Source: Lewinellaceae bacterium (GTDB taxonomy: Bacteria > Bacteroidota > Bacteroidia > Chitinophagales > Saprospiraceae). From it: a stretch of DNA of 64,000 bases. The notes beneath the pieces are model-generated. The model searched no databases. It saw only the letters and a program-made list of their open reading frames with translations, and was not told where the DNA came from. Where the stretch lies: positions 1 through 64,000 of the forward strand of contig JACJYQ010000004.1 of the NCBI GenBank assembly GCA_020636025.1, read 5' to 3'. Positions within the stretch are counted from its first letter, which is position 1. Every line of letters begins with the position of its first letter. Shown piece after piece: positions 7,006 to 15,686 of this stretch. A program made the position numbers and the translations under genes.

Positions 7006-8649
7006 TCAGACTTGCAAAACACCAACGTTGAATTTTTCTACCGGCGCATTATTGGCAGCCTCAATGCCCATGCTGATCCATTTGCGTGTATCGCGCGGAT
7101 CGATGATGGCATCCACCCAAAGCCTGGCAGCAGCGTAGTAAGGCGTAGTTTGCGCATCATAACCCGCTTTAATCTTTTCGAACAAGGCCTGTTCCGCTTC
7201 CGGGTCCGGCGCTTCTCCCTTTGATTTTAAGGTCTGTACCTGAATTTGCGTCATCACCTTGGCTGCCTGTTCACCGCCCATAACCGCAATTTTGGCACTT
7301 GGCCATGCTGCTATCAATCGGGGATCGTAGGCTTTTCCACACATGGCATAGTTGCCGGCCCCATAAGAGTTGCCAATGATGATGGAAAACTTGGGTACCG
7401 TGGAATTCGCTACTGCATTTACCATTTTAGCACCATCCTTAATGATGCCGCCATGCTCGGAGCGCGTACCCACCATAAAGCCGGTTACATCGTGTAAAAA
7501 CACAAGCGGTATCTTTTTTTGATTGCAATTCAGGATAAAACGGGTAGCCTTGTCGGCCGAATCGGAATAGATCACCCCGCCAAATTGAATTTCACCGGCG
7601 CCATTTTTTACCAATAACCGGTTGTTCACGACAATGCCTACCGCCCAGCCATCTATACGGGCATAGGCTGTGATGATGGTTTTGCCGTAGTGTTCCTTGT
7701 ATTGGGTCAGTTTGCCTTCGTCTACGATGCGTTTGAGCAGTTCCAGGGTATTGTAAGGCTTGGCGCCGTTTTCCGGATAAATTTCAAATAAATCGTGTTT
7801 GCCTTCTGAAACGGGAGGCATGGGTGTTTCTCTGCTAAATCCAGCCGTTTCAAAACGGCCAAATTTATCCACCAGATTTTTGATCGTTTCAATACAAGTT
7901 TCTTCATCCGGCATTTTGTAATCTGTCACTCCGGAAATTTCTGAATGCGTAGCAGCGCCGCCCAGTTTTTCCTGGTCCGCATCCTCCCCAATGGCGGCAC
8001 GCACCAGGTATGGTCCTGCCAGGAACACAGAACCCGTTCCTTCTACGATGAGCGCTTCATCCGACATAATGGGCAAATAAGCACCTCCAGCAACACAAGC
8101 GCCCATAATAGCCGCTATTTGTGGAATTCCTGCGGAGGACAATTTGGCGTTATTTCTGAAAATGCGACCGAAATGCTCTTTATCGGGAAATATTTCATCC
8201 TGCATGGGCAGGTAAACCCCTGCAGAATCAACTAAATAAATAATCGGCAAGCGGTTTTCCATCGCTATCTCCTGCGCCCGGAGGTTCTTCTTTCCGGTAA
8301 TTGGGAACCAGGCACCAGCTTTAACGGTCGCGTCGTTAGCCACCACAATGCATTGCCTGCCCCGGATATAACCAATTACCACCACCACGCCTCCTGCCGG
8401 ACAGCCACCGTGTTCCTTGTACATTTCGTATCCGGCAAATGCCCCTACTTCAATGCTTGGCTTATCGGGATCCAGCAACTTTGATATGCGCTCGCGGGCC
8501 GTCATTTTGCCATTTGCATGTAATTTGTCGATTCGCTTTTGTCCGCCTCCTTTGTACACTTCTGCTAACCGGCGCTCCATGGAAGAAACTGCCAGGAGTA
8601 GTGAATCCGCGTTCTTTTCAGCTTCTAAATTAATCTTCTTTTCGGCCAT
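7006..8649 (-). CDS. Acyl-CoA carboxylase beta (carboxyltransferase) subunit
   Basis: The 547-residue product is a full-length carboxyltransferase with tandem crotonase-like halves. The N-terminal half contains CPAGGVVVVIGYIRGRQC, LPIIYLVDSAGVYLPMQ and the oxyanion-hole region ACVAGGAYLP. The C-terminal half contains PLVFLHDVTGFMVGTRSE and SIIIGNSYGAGNYAM. Length and motifs fit the methylcrotonyl-/geranyl-/propionyl-CoA carboxylase beta group, nearest by eye to methylcrotonyl-CoA carboxylase (leucine breakdown). No biotin carboxylase or biotin-carrier subunit is encoded nearby, so its partner must lie elsewhere. It heads a minus-strand run and has a TACCTTTG box just upstream. Confidence 0.85.
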   Translation of the reverse strand: MAEKKINLEAEKNADSLLLAVSSMERRLAEVYKGGGQKRIDKLHANGKMTARERISKLLDPDKPSIEVGAFAGYEMYKEHGGCPAGGVVVVIGYIRGRQCIVVANDATVKAGAWFPITGKKNLRAQEIAMENRLPIIYLVDSAGVYLPMQDEIFPDKEHFGRIFRNNAKLSSAGIPQIAAIMGACVAGGAYLPIMSDEALIVEGTGSVFLAGPYLVRAAIGEDADQEKLGGAATHSEISGVTDYKMPDEETCIETIKNLVDKFGRFETAGFSRETPMPPVSEGKHDLFEIYPENGAKPYNTLELLKRIVDEGKLTQYKEHYGKTIITAYARIDGWAVGIVVNNRLLVKNGAGEIQFGGVIYSDSADKATRFILNCNQKKIPLVFLHDVTGFMVGTRSEHGGIIKDGAKMVNAVANSTVPKFSIIIGNSYGAGNYAMCGKAYDPRLIAAWPSAKIAVMGGEQAAKVMTQIQVQTLKSKGEAPDPEAEQALFEKIKAGYDAQTTPYYAAARLWVDAIIDPRDTRKWISMGIEAANNAPVEKFNVGVLQV

Positions 8650-8669
8650 ATTTATTTGATTCAGGTCGC

Positions 8670-8677
8670 CAAAGGTA
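8670..8677 (-). promoter_or_regulatory. Bacteroidota-type -7 box before the carboxylase
   Basis: On the minus strand the sequence reads TACCTTTG, a full match to TAnnTTTG, about 20 nt before the start codon. No TTTG -33 element is seen at the expected distance. Confidence 0.5.
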
Positions 8678-8767
8678 AAACGAAAGAAGGCTTGCTTGGG
8701 CTATAATCTTGAGTATGCGTTTATTTGTCTGAAATTAAAGGTGCAGCGCACCGTAACGTATATAGCT

Positions 8768-9529
8768 ATGAATCACCAAAAACTCTCTATTTATTCAGAC
8801 CCAAAGATGTTTCCGGAGAAAGAGATGCTCTACACAAAGGTTCGGAATAATGAAGGACGCTTGTTATCAGACGAAGCGGTATTGAAATTACCGGAGTCCG
8901 AGTTTAATTCTCCGCATAAAAAGGAATGGCAATTCAGAAAAAGGTCTTTCCTGCGTTTGGAAGCTTATCTTACATACAAATTCAAGGGTGAAATCAGTAT
9001 TCTCGACCTGGGTTGCGGGAATGGATGGATGTCAGGACAGTTGGCTCGCAACCCGACCTGGAAAGTTGTTGGCATCGATTTGAATATGACAGAATTGGAA
9101 CAGGCATCCCGACTTTTTAGCGGACCCAATATTTCGTTTTGTTATGCCGACATACATTCAGCCGAATCAAGAAATTTATTAGGGCTGTTTGATGTGGTAG
9201 TTATGGCCGCCTCTGTTCAATACTTTTCTGACCTGAACCAATTAATACAAAGTGTACGAGAGGTTTTAAAAGAAGGAGCTGAAATTCATATTCTCGATAG
9301 TCCTTTTTATAAAAACGCTGCAAATGCAGCAGCAGCCAGATCAAGGAGTAATAAATACTATGAGTCAGTAGGTGTTCCGGAAATGGCTCAATATTACCAT
9401 CATCATTTGTTGCAAGATGCCTTAAAACCTGGTGCTCACGATCTGAATAACAGAATCGGCGTGTGGATATTGCAGAAAACGGGATGGCTGGCGCCTTTCC
9501 CCTGGCTTCGATTAAAAGGTCAATCCTGA
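8768..9529 (+). CDS. Class I SAM-dependent methyltransferase
   Basis: The 253-residue product has the Rossmann-type motif I ILDLGCGNGWMSGQLA, then VVGIDLNMTELEQA (motif II acidic residue), YADIHS and a motif IV-like region FDVVVMAASVQYF, the set for S-adenosylmethionine binding in the methyltransf_11/25 group. The ATG at 8768 is chosen because the 24 residues before it, from 8696, have no conserved features. The substrate is unknown. The gene is divergent from the carboxylase and is followed by a hairpin-rich non-coding stretch. Confidence 0.8.
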   Translation: MNHQKLSIYSDPKMFPEKEMLYTKVRNNEGRLLSDEAVLKLPESEFNSPHKKEWQFRKRSFLRLEAYLTYKFKGEISILDLGCGNGWMSGQLARNPTWKVVGIDLNMTELEQASRLFSGPNISFCYADIHSAESRNLLGLFDVVVMAASVQYFSDLNQLIQSVREVLKEGAEIHILDSPFYKNAANAAAARSRSNKYYESVGVPEMAQYYHHHLLQDALKPGAHDLNNRIGVWILQKTGWLAPFPWLRLKGQS

Positions 9530-9558
9530 GAGCATTGAACCACCCATTACGCGACATT

Positions 9559-9659
9559 CAACCCTTTCAGGGTTGCAAAATTTATCATTATTCATGCCCC
9601 GCATTTCATGCGGGGCTATTTAGTTTGACCCTTTCAGGGTCTGCGTTCCTTTGGAACGC
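9559..9659. repeat. Four consecutive perfect hairpins (REP-like cluster)
   Basis: Four perfect inverted repeats follow one another within 101 nt. They are CAACCC-TTTCA-GGGTTG (9559-9575), GCCCCGCAT-TTC-ATGCGGGGC (9596-9616), GACCC-TTTCA-GGGTC (9627-9641) and GCGTTCC-TTT-GGAACGC (9643-9659). Two share the loop TTTCA. This is the look of REP/BIME-type elements mobilised by TnpA-like (RAYT) transposases; no such transposase is in the window. The GC-rich second hairpin could also terminate transcription from the methyltransferase gene. Confidence 0.7.
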
Positions 9660-9667
9660 TTTGTTTT

Positions 9668-9697
9668 ATTATAGTCAACGCAGAGTGGTTGTGAAAA
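9668..9697 (+). repeat. Dispersed 30-nt intergenic repeat, copy A
   Basis: These 30 nt differ from 61182-61211 at 3 positions, in the same orientation, and both copies are intergenic. The shared core is AGTGGTTGTGAAAA. The following 9698-9786 is AT-rich with recurring AATCA-type words and a degenerate period; I see no gene in it. Confidence 0.6.
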
Positions 9698-9799
9698 TCA
9701 TGATCACGCAATCATTTGAAAACCAAATATTTGAAATCAATCAAATCATCATAATCACTTTAATCCCAGTATAAGTGGGGTATTTTTAATGTCATTTTT

Positions 9800-11437
9800 T
9801 TACGAAAGATATTTCCCCACAATCGGCAAGCGACGACCCATGCCAAATGCTTTTACGCTCACGCGAAGCACGGGAGCTGCCTGTTCACGCTTAAATTCAT
9901 TGATGTTCACCAACCTCAACACCCGCAACACCGTGGCCTCATCAAAACCCATAGCGATAATTTCATTTGGACCTTGTCGGCATTCTATGTATTGATACAA
10001 AATCTGATCAAGCAATTCGTAAGGTGGCAGGCTGTCGCTGTCTTTTTGGTCGGGCCGCAGCTCTGCACTTGGTGGCTTGGTAATGGAGTTTTCAGGAATG
10101 ATCTCTTCATGTCGGTTCAGATACCGGGCAAGCTCGTACACTTCCATTTTATATACATCACCCAACACAGAAATGCCGCCACACATATCGCCATAGAGCG
10201 TTCCATAGCCAACGGCCATTTCACTTTTATTAGTGGTATTGAGCAGTATATATCCAAATTTATTGCTCATGGCCATAAGCAGTACACCTCTAATTCTTGC
10301 CTGAATATTTTCCTCAGTGACGTTTGGAGCATGGCCTTTAAAAGTTGATTCCAACGCGGTTTCAAAGGAATCGTACATATCTTTAATCGGCATGATATCG
10401 TACTTAATCCCCAGATTCTCAGCCAATTGTTTTGCATCATCTACTGAGTGACCGCTGCTGTATTGACTTGGCATCAGGATGACTCGAACATTTTCTTTGC
10501 CGAGTGCATGTACTGCCAATGTGGTTGTAACGGCAGAATCTATGCCGCCTGACAAGCCCAGGATCGCTTTTTTAAAGCCAAGTTTTCCAAAATAATCCTT
10601 GATCCCAACGACCAAGGCATCGTGAATAAGTTTGATCTTCTCTTTCGGCTGCTCGTTAGACTTGCCTCCCTTTACCACTTCGTTCAGATCATACAAGCGC
10701 AGGCATTCTTCAAAATATGGCATCTCGTCGAAGACTTTTCCATCCGGAGACACTACCAGGCTACCTCCATCAAATATGATGTCTGTTTGCGCCCCTGCGC
10801 AATTGATATAAAAGATCGGAATTTTATAGCGGTCAATATTGGCCTGAACCACCCTGATGCGTTCTGAAGCATGAGCATAATCAAATGGAGAAGCCGAAAT
10901 ATTCAGGATAAAATCGGGCTTTTCATCCATCATTTTGTCGAGCGGACAAACGGTGTACAAGGGGTTGTCATACCCTACGTTCCAAATGTCCTCGCAAACC
11001 GACATGGCAATTTTCTTACCCTTAAACTGTACGGTTCTGAACTCCGTTGCCGGTTCGAAGTATCGATATTCATCAAAAATGTCGTAGGTAGGTAGCAGGG
11101 TTTTATGTTGAACGCCCAGAATTTCGCCGTTATATAGAAAAATCGCTGCGTTGTACAAATCCTTTCCTGGTGGAAGTGGATTTTTAACCGGCGAGCCTAC
11201 TACTATCCCAATGCCGTGGCTCACACTTCTCAGCGTTTCAACGCTTTGTACACATTTATTGATGAAATCATCGAATTCCAGGAAATCACGGGGCGGATAA
11301 CCGCAGACCGACAATTCGCCAAAACAAATCAGATCGGCGCCCTGCTTTTTGGCATTCTCGACTGCCGCCAGCATTTTATTTAAGTTGCCTTCAATGTTTC
11401 CGATGTGGTAGTTTAACTGGGCAAGAGCAATGCGCAT
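9800..11437 (-). CDS. nadE: Glutamine-hydrolysing NAD+ synthase
   Basis: The 545-residue fusion enzyme makes NAD+ from nicotinate adenine dinucleotide, ATP and glutamine. The N-terminal nitrilase-type amidase domain (about 1-250) shows the Glu (GELSVCGYPPRDFLEF, near residue 41), Lys (QHKTLLPTYDIFDEYRYF) and Cys (AMSVCEDIWN) that form its catalytic triad. The C-terminal synthetase domain has the PP-loop LGLSGGIDSAVTTTLA and NTTNKSEMAVGYGTLYGDM. Length is normal for the bacterial two-domain form. It is divergently arranged with the M1 peptidase gene. Confidence 0.95.
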   Translation of the reverse strand: MRIALAQLNYHIGNIEGNLNKMLAAVENAKKQGADLICFGELSVCGYPPRDFLEFDDFINKCVQSVETLRSVSHGIGIVVGSPVKNPLPPGKDLYNAAIFLYNGEILGVQHKTLLPTYDIFDEYRYFEPATEFRTVQFKGKKIAMSVCEDIWNVGYDNPLYTVCPLDKMMDEKPDFILNISASPFDYAHASERIRVVQANIDRYKIPIFYINCAGAQTDIIFDGGSLVVSPDGKVFDEMPYFEECLRLYDLNEVVKGGKSNEQPKEKIKLIHDALVVGIKDYFGKLGFKKAILGLSGGIDSAVTTTLAVHALGKENVRVILMPSQYSSGHSVDDAKQLAENLGIKYDIMPIKDMYDSFETALESTFKGHAPNVTEENIQARIRGVLLMAMSNKFGYILLNTTNKSEMAVGYGTLYGDMCGGISVLGDVYKMEVYELARYLNRHEEIIPENSITKPPSAELRPDQKDSDSLPPYELLDQILYQYIECRQGPNEIIAMGFDEATVLRVLRLVNINEFKREQAAPVLRVSVKAFGMGRRLPIVGKYLS

Positions 11438-11559
11438 GTTCGTATAAATTATGTACTAAGAACAGGAATGTAAGTAATTGGTTGGCAAAGAAACGCAATT
11501 GAGAATTTTCAGATTCAACCTATCTTTCAGTTTTTCTCAAATACTACTTAATCGATTCC

Positions 11560-13980
11560 ATGAAATTCATTTTCCGACTGTTTTTGTTGCTTTCCCCTAC
11601 CCTTTTGCCCGGACAAAAACTCATTGAGAGCAACGAATGGTGTTCCCATAAACATCAACCCTCATCAACGTTGACATTTGCTGGTAACAATAATGTGGAT
11701 CCTGTGGACCTGTTACACGCAAACATCAGATTGGATCTAAGTCAGGCCTCTTCAAAAATCATATCCGGAAGTTGCCAGTGGACATTTAAACCGCAAGCAA
11801 GTGGTTTTGCCAACTTAACGCTTGATTTGCTGACTCTTCAGGTTGATTCAGTTCAGTTTAATGCGACAACAGCTGCGTTTACCAGGCAAGGAGAAAAACT
11901 GGTAATATCGCTGTCTCCAATCCCCGATTCAGGTTCGGTCAATACTGTTGATATTTTCTACCACGGCACTCCCGAAATGGATGCCTCGGGTTGGGGTGGA
12001 TTTTATTTCAGCGGTGATTATGCTTTTAATCTGGGCGTTGGTTTCGATGCCGATCCGCATGTATATGGCCGTGCCTGGTTTCCTTGCATTGATGATTTCA
12101 CCAAGCGAAGCACCTATAATTTTGAGATCCTGACAGATCCTTCCCAGCCGGCCTATTGCAACGGCAACCTGTGGATTGACAACATCACCAATGATGGAAA
12201 ACGGATGCGTATCTGGTCGCTCGACAATAAAATTCCATCCTATCTGGCTTGTGTAGCCATTGGTCCCTATACTTCCTACAAAAGAATTTACCCTGGTGAA
12301 ACAGGCTTTATTCCGGTGGAAATCGCCGCCGCCGCTGCTGACACCAATAAGGTACGCAACACCTTTCAGCATTTACCCCAGGCCATTGAAGCTTTCGAGC
12401 ATTGGTATGGGCCTTTCCAATGGCAGAAAATCGGTTTTTCATTGGTTCCATTCAATTCAGGCGCGATGGAGCATGCAACCAATGTCGCCATTGGCAGAGC
12501 CTATATTAATGGCACCCTCAATTACGAAACCTTGTGGGCTCACGAACTCAGCCATCACTGGTGGGGCGATCTGGCAACCTGCTCAACACCAGAAGATATG
12601 TGGCTAAACGAAGGCTGGGCCACATACTCCGAGCATTTATTTACCGAGTGGGTGTATGGAAGAAAAGCCTATATCAATGCAGTTGAAAGCAATTTTTTGG
12701 ATGTATTGCAAAAAGCACATGTGGAAGAAGGTGGATATCTGGCTTTATCCAGTATACCACATAATATCACTTACGGAAAGCATGTCTACAACAAAGGGGC
12801 CGTTGTAGCGCATAATTTGCGTGGTTACATGGGTGAAAATTTATTCAGACAAGGAATTAGAGAAGCGCTTGCCGCAACCAGCTTCAAGGACTGGAGCAGT
12901 GCAGATCTCAGGGATAAGCTGGAATCTGCTACAAGTCTCGATCTGCACGATTTTTTTGACGGCTGGGTTTTCTCGGGCGGCTACCCAGATTTTCTTATTG
13001 ACTCTGTAATCTGGAGTCCTGGTACAAATGGAATGCATGCAACATTGCATGTTAAACAGAAGCTCCGAGGCGCCCCACAGTTTTTCAAAAAGATTCCATT
13101 GAAATTTTATTTCTATACCCCAACTGGAGAACGGATCGTGAAACAAGAATATGTATCCGGAGAAGAATCAGTAGTAGATTTTGGTGAGGTGCTGCCACCT
13201 TTTGATATTTCAAGCGGCCATTTTTGGCTAAATGCCGATCTGGACATCCTGCAAGCCCGCTCTGACGGATGGAAAATGCTTACGAGTACCGGCGCCTCAA
13301 ATTTTGCTGATGCAAAATTTAACCTGACGGTGAATAACCTGGGCGCTGATTCTGTTTTATTTAGAGTAGAACATCATTTTTCTGCTCCCGATAATGCAGG
13401 CGCTAATCCAAACAATTATACACTAACCAATCGCTTTTGGGAAATTATAGGAAATTTCCCTGCTGAATTCAACGCACAGGCTATCATTTTGTATGATGGC
13501 AGGGGGCAAATGGATCAGATGGATACCGAGCTATTTGACACACCAGGCGCCACGGAAGACAGCGTTTTATTGCTCTACAGACCGGGAGCAGGTCATCCCT
13601 GGCAGGAATGGCCCACTTATACCCAATCCTATTTAGGCGTCAGCACTGATGGATTTGGCCAACTGAAGCCTACCAATCTGCAGGCTGGTCAGTACACCAT
13701 TGGCCTCGGCACTTCGATAAGTGCCGTTAAGAGCCCTGGCAAGGCGCTTGGAAAGGTAAACGCAGCGCCAAATCCAACCTTTGATAAGGTAACCATTACA
13801 TCCAAAAAGCCTTTCGATTTAATACAGGTTCAAAATGTACGAGGGGATACAGTGTTGAATGTTGCAGTTGAAAAACTGACTGAATACGAAATCTCTCTCA
13901 AGGCATTACCGGTGGGCCAATACTGGATTCATCTTACTGGAAAAACAGGTACCGCAATAACTCCGGTTATTAAGTTTTAA
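11560..13980 (+). CDS. T9SS-secreted M1-family metallopeptidase
   Basis: The 806-residue secreted zinc peptidase has a signal peptide (MKFIFRLFLLLSPTLLPGQ), an N-terminal beta-saddle domain and an M1 catalytic domain. The zinc site is HELSH (H328, E329, H332) with the distal Glu in NEGWA (E351), the standard HEXXH-18-E spacing. The substrate-anchoring motif reads GAMEH (residues 301-305) where classical aminopeptidases have GxMEN. The last ~75 residues form a T9SS type A sorting domain (AAPNPTFDKVTI, then LPVGQYWIHLTG). It probably acts outside the cell, trimming peptides for nutrition. Exact specificity is unknown. Confidence 0.9.
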   Translation: MKFIFRLFLLLSPTLLPGQKLIESNEWCSHKHQPSSTLTFAGNNNVDPVDLLHANIRLDLSQASSKIISGSCQWTFKPQASGFANLTLDLLTLQVDSVQFNATTAAFTRQGEKLVISLSPIPDSGSVNTVDIFYHGTPEMDASGWGGFYFSGDYAFNLGVGFDADPHVYGRAWFPCIDDFTKRSTYNFEILTDPSQPAYCNGNLWIDNITNDGKRMRIWSLDNKIPSYLACVAIGPYTSYKRIYPGETGFIPVEIAAAAADTNKVRNTFQHLPQAIEAFEHWYGPFQWQKIGFSLVPFNSGAMEHATNVAIGRAYINGTLNYETLWAHELSHHWWGDLATCSTPEDMWLNEGWATYSEHLFTEWVYGRKAYINAVESNFLDVLQKAHVEEGGYLALSSIPHNITYGKHVYNKGAVVAHNLRGYMGENLFRQGIREALAATSFKDWSSADLRDKLESATSLDLHDFFDGWVFSGGYPDFLIDSVIWSPGTNGMHATLHVKQKLRGAPQFFKKIPLKFYFYTPTGERIVKQEYVSGEESVVDFGEVLPPFDISSGHFWLNADLDILQARSDGWKMLTSTGASNFADAKFNLTVNNLGADSVLFRVEHHFSAPDNAGANPNNYTLTNRFWEIIGNFPAEFNAQAIILYDGRGQMDQMDTELFDTPGATEDSVLLLYRPGAGHPWQEWPTYTQSYLGVSTDGFGQLKPTNLQAGQYTIGLGTSISAVKSPGKALGKVNAAPNPTFDKVTITSKKPFDLIQVQNVRGDTVLNVAVEKLTEYEISLKALPVGQYWIHLTGKTGTAITPVIKF

Positions 13981-14009
13981 GTCATTCTAATTCAGGGCTC
14001 CTGCATCAC

Positions 14010-14552
14010 TCAAAAACTCCAGGATCCCAGGTGCTTTAGAAACAACTTTACCAGATTTTCCGCATCTGAAATGGCCCGGTGATGTTGTCCGGTAAATAAA
14101 ATATCTTCATTCTCGACTGCCTTTTTCAAGCCAGGCGGTCGGCGCATACGTTTCATTAATCTATACTGCTCTTTTAGATTTACATGCGAGTTGGTCCACT
14201 CCGTTTCCAGGCGGTGCATGCGGCAGTCGCTGGCAAACATGCGTTTGTCAAAACCGCCCCAGGAGCAGAGCACATAATCTTCTTCGAAGATCCGACCCCA
14301 GTCCCAAAATTCTTCTATCACCTCAGGGAAAGTCTTGGCTCTGTTCACTGATTGCTGTGGGATACCGGTTAATTGCTTACAAAAAACAGAAAGCGTTGGG
14401 TGAGCTAATGGCTTTACAAATCGGTTAAACTTCCCTCTTACTTCGCCAAAGTGATTGATTTTATAGGCTCCTATCTCAATTATCTCCTGAACGAAACTCG
14501 GAGGTGTGTTTTCCCAGCAGGTAGCTTCAAGGTCATATACTATGTAGTTCAT
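14010..14552 (-). CDS. DEDDh 3'-5' exonuclease, ERI1/KapD-like
   Basis: This 180-residue single-domain exonuclease shows Exo I at the N-terminus (YIVYDLEATCW: Asp and Glu), Exo II around SWGGFDKRMFASDC, and Exo III as HHRAISDAENLVKLF with the DEDDh-type His. The long spacer and the CKQLTGIPQQSV segment resemble the ERI1-type exonucleases (bacterial KapD-like), which act on RNA or DNA 3' ends. It follows a glycosyltransferase gene by 13 nt on the same strand. The biological substrate is unknown. Confidence 0.8.
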   Translation of the reverse strand: MNYIVYDLEATCWENTPPSFVQEIIEIGAYKINHFGEVRGKFNRFVKPLAHPTLSVFCKQLTGIPQQSVNRAKTFPEVIEEFWDWGRIFEEDYVLCSWGGFDKRMFASDCRMHRLETEWTNSHVNLKEQYRLMKRMRRPPGLKKAVENEDILFTGQHHRAISDAENLVKLFLKHLGSWSF

Positions 14553-14565
14553 ACGGATAGAGGCT

Positions 14566-15474
14566 TCAGCGCAACCCCAAACGATATAACAAAAACCAAA
14601 TCAGCAAGCGCAATCTTGATTTTTGTGAGTGATAAAACAATTCAATATCCAGGTCCATTCTGGGTTCCATGGATTCAGGATATTTCAAAGGGAACTCTAT
14701 TGAACATGCTTTTGCCATGAGATGTTCCACATTTGTCCCGGTATTCGTTGCATCTTCGACTCCGACTCCTACATTTTCCACCAGATTTTTTGCCGGAACG
14801 ATGCAAATGCCTTTGTGCTTCAAGGTGGAAAAAAACCAGGCATAAGCCCAGGAATTTTGTTCTCTGCTCCTGGTTTTCCTGAATTTATTCAGCAGGTAAG
14901 CCTGCACTGCGGGTAGAGGAATAAAGTCATCCATTCTCTTGTTGTTGATATAATCATCCAGTCCATCCAGATCAAGAGTCATTTTATTCCAGGCTCTCCT
15001 CCAGCTTGCCCAGCCCCACACAACATTGAAGCGTGAAAAGAAAAAACTGGTATCAAGGCCAGCCATTTTTTCGTGCGCGAGGTTTGTCCCGGCAATGTGC
15101 ATGACCTGCTCATTATCCCTATATTTTTCGAGTAATATTTCGCAAAAGGTGAAAAAGCTGGGATCAGGGAGGCAATCATCCTCGAGGACTATCCCCTCTT
15201 CTTCGGCCTCAAAAAACCAGTTTAAGGCGCCTGAGACACCATCCCGCAAGCCCATGTTTCTTTCCCGAAACAAGGTAAAAACGGTACATGGCCAGTCAAT
15301 AGACTGTTGCAATGCTCTGCATGCAGCCACCTGCTCTAATTCTCCCGAATGTGATTCCCTCGGACCGTCTACATGTAGATAGAGTCTCTTGGGCTTTACC
15401 AGGCGAACGCGTTCCAGAACCAAAGATGCTTTGTCTGGCCTGTTGAAAAATAGAAGTAAGACCGGTGTATTCAT
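14566..15474 (-). CDS. Glycosyltransferase, GT-A fold, GNT-I-like
   Basis: The 302-residue protein opens with TPVLLLFFNRPDKASLVLE, a nucleotide-sugar-binding start. It has RERNMGLRDGVSGALNWFFE and a DxD-like metal site in GIVLEDDCLPDPSFF (about residues 100-115), followed by VVWGWASWRRAWNKM, a motif seen in bacterial proteins related to the GNT-I/GT13 family. It probably adds a sugar to a surface glycan. I prefer the ATG at 15472-15474; an upstream ATG would add eight residues before the first strand. It lies upstream of the exonuclease gene in one transcript. Confidence 0.75.
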   Translation of the reverse strand: MNTPVLLLFFNRPDKASLVLERVRLVKPKRLYLHVDGPRESHSGELEQVAACRALQQSIDWPCTVFTLFRERNMGLRDGVSGALNWFFEAEEEGIVLEDDCLPDPSFFTFCEILLEKYRDNEQVMHIAGTNLAHEKMAGLDTSFFFSRFNVVWGWASWRRAWNKMTLDLDGLDDYINNKRMDDFIPLPAVQAYLLNKFRKTRSREQNSWAYAWFFSTLKHKGICIVPAKNLVENVGVGVEDATNTGTNVEHLMAKACSIEFPLKYPESMEPRMDLDIELFYHSQKSRLRLLIWFLLYRLGLR

Positions 15475-15483
15475 TGTGCTGGC

Positions 15484-15491
15484 CAAAAATA
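15484..15491 (-). promoter_or_regulatory. Possible -7 box before the glycosyltransferase
   Basis: The minus strand reads TATTTTTG, a full TAnnTTTG match, only 9 nt before the chosen ATG. If used, the leader would be very short or absent. Confidence 0.35.
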
Positions 15492-15653
15492 GAAACAATT
15501 CGAACGTTGCCGGCTAGTTGAAGTTGCTTTATCCACTTGTTTATATTTTGCCGATACTGTAAAAAGCCATCCGTAAACATACCTCAAGGCAAGATCTGTT
15601 TAAACCGGCTCATGATTTTATCAAATTAGCCATGGTGTCCACAAGCATTATCT

Positions 15654-15661
15654 TATTTTTG
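15654..15661 (+). promoter_or_regulatory. -7 box before the HerA-like ATPase gene
   Basis: TATTTTTG followed by CC lies 25 nt before the ATG at 15687. It matches the TAnnTTTG consensus; no clear TTTG -33 box is present. Confidence 0.45.
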
Positions 15662-15686
15662 CCACCATCAAAAAAGACAAGAAATA

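Noticed and set aside
9559..9659. Intact insertion sequence
   Set aside because: Only palindromes are present; there is no transposase reading frame within the spacer.
14010..14552. DNA polymerase III epsilon subunit
   Set aside because: The Exo I context (YDLEATCW) and the long Exo I-II spacer fit the ERI1/KapD-like exonucleases better than DnaQ.
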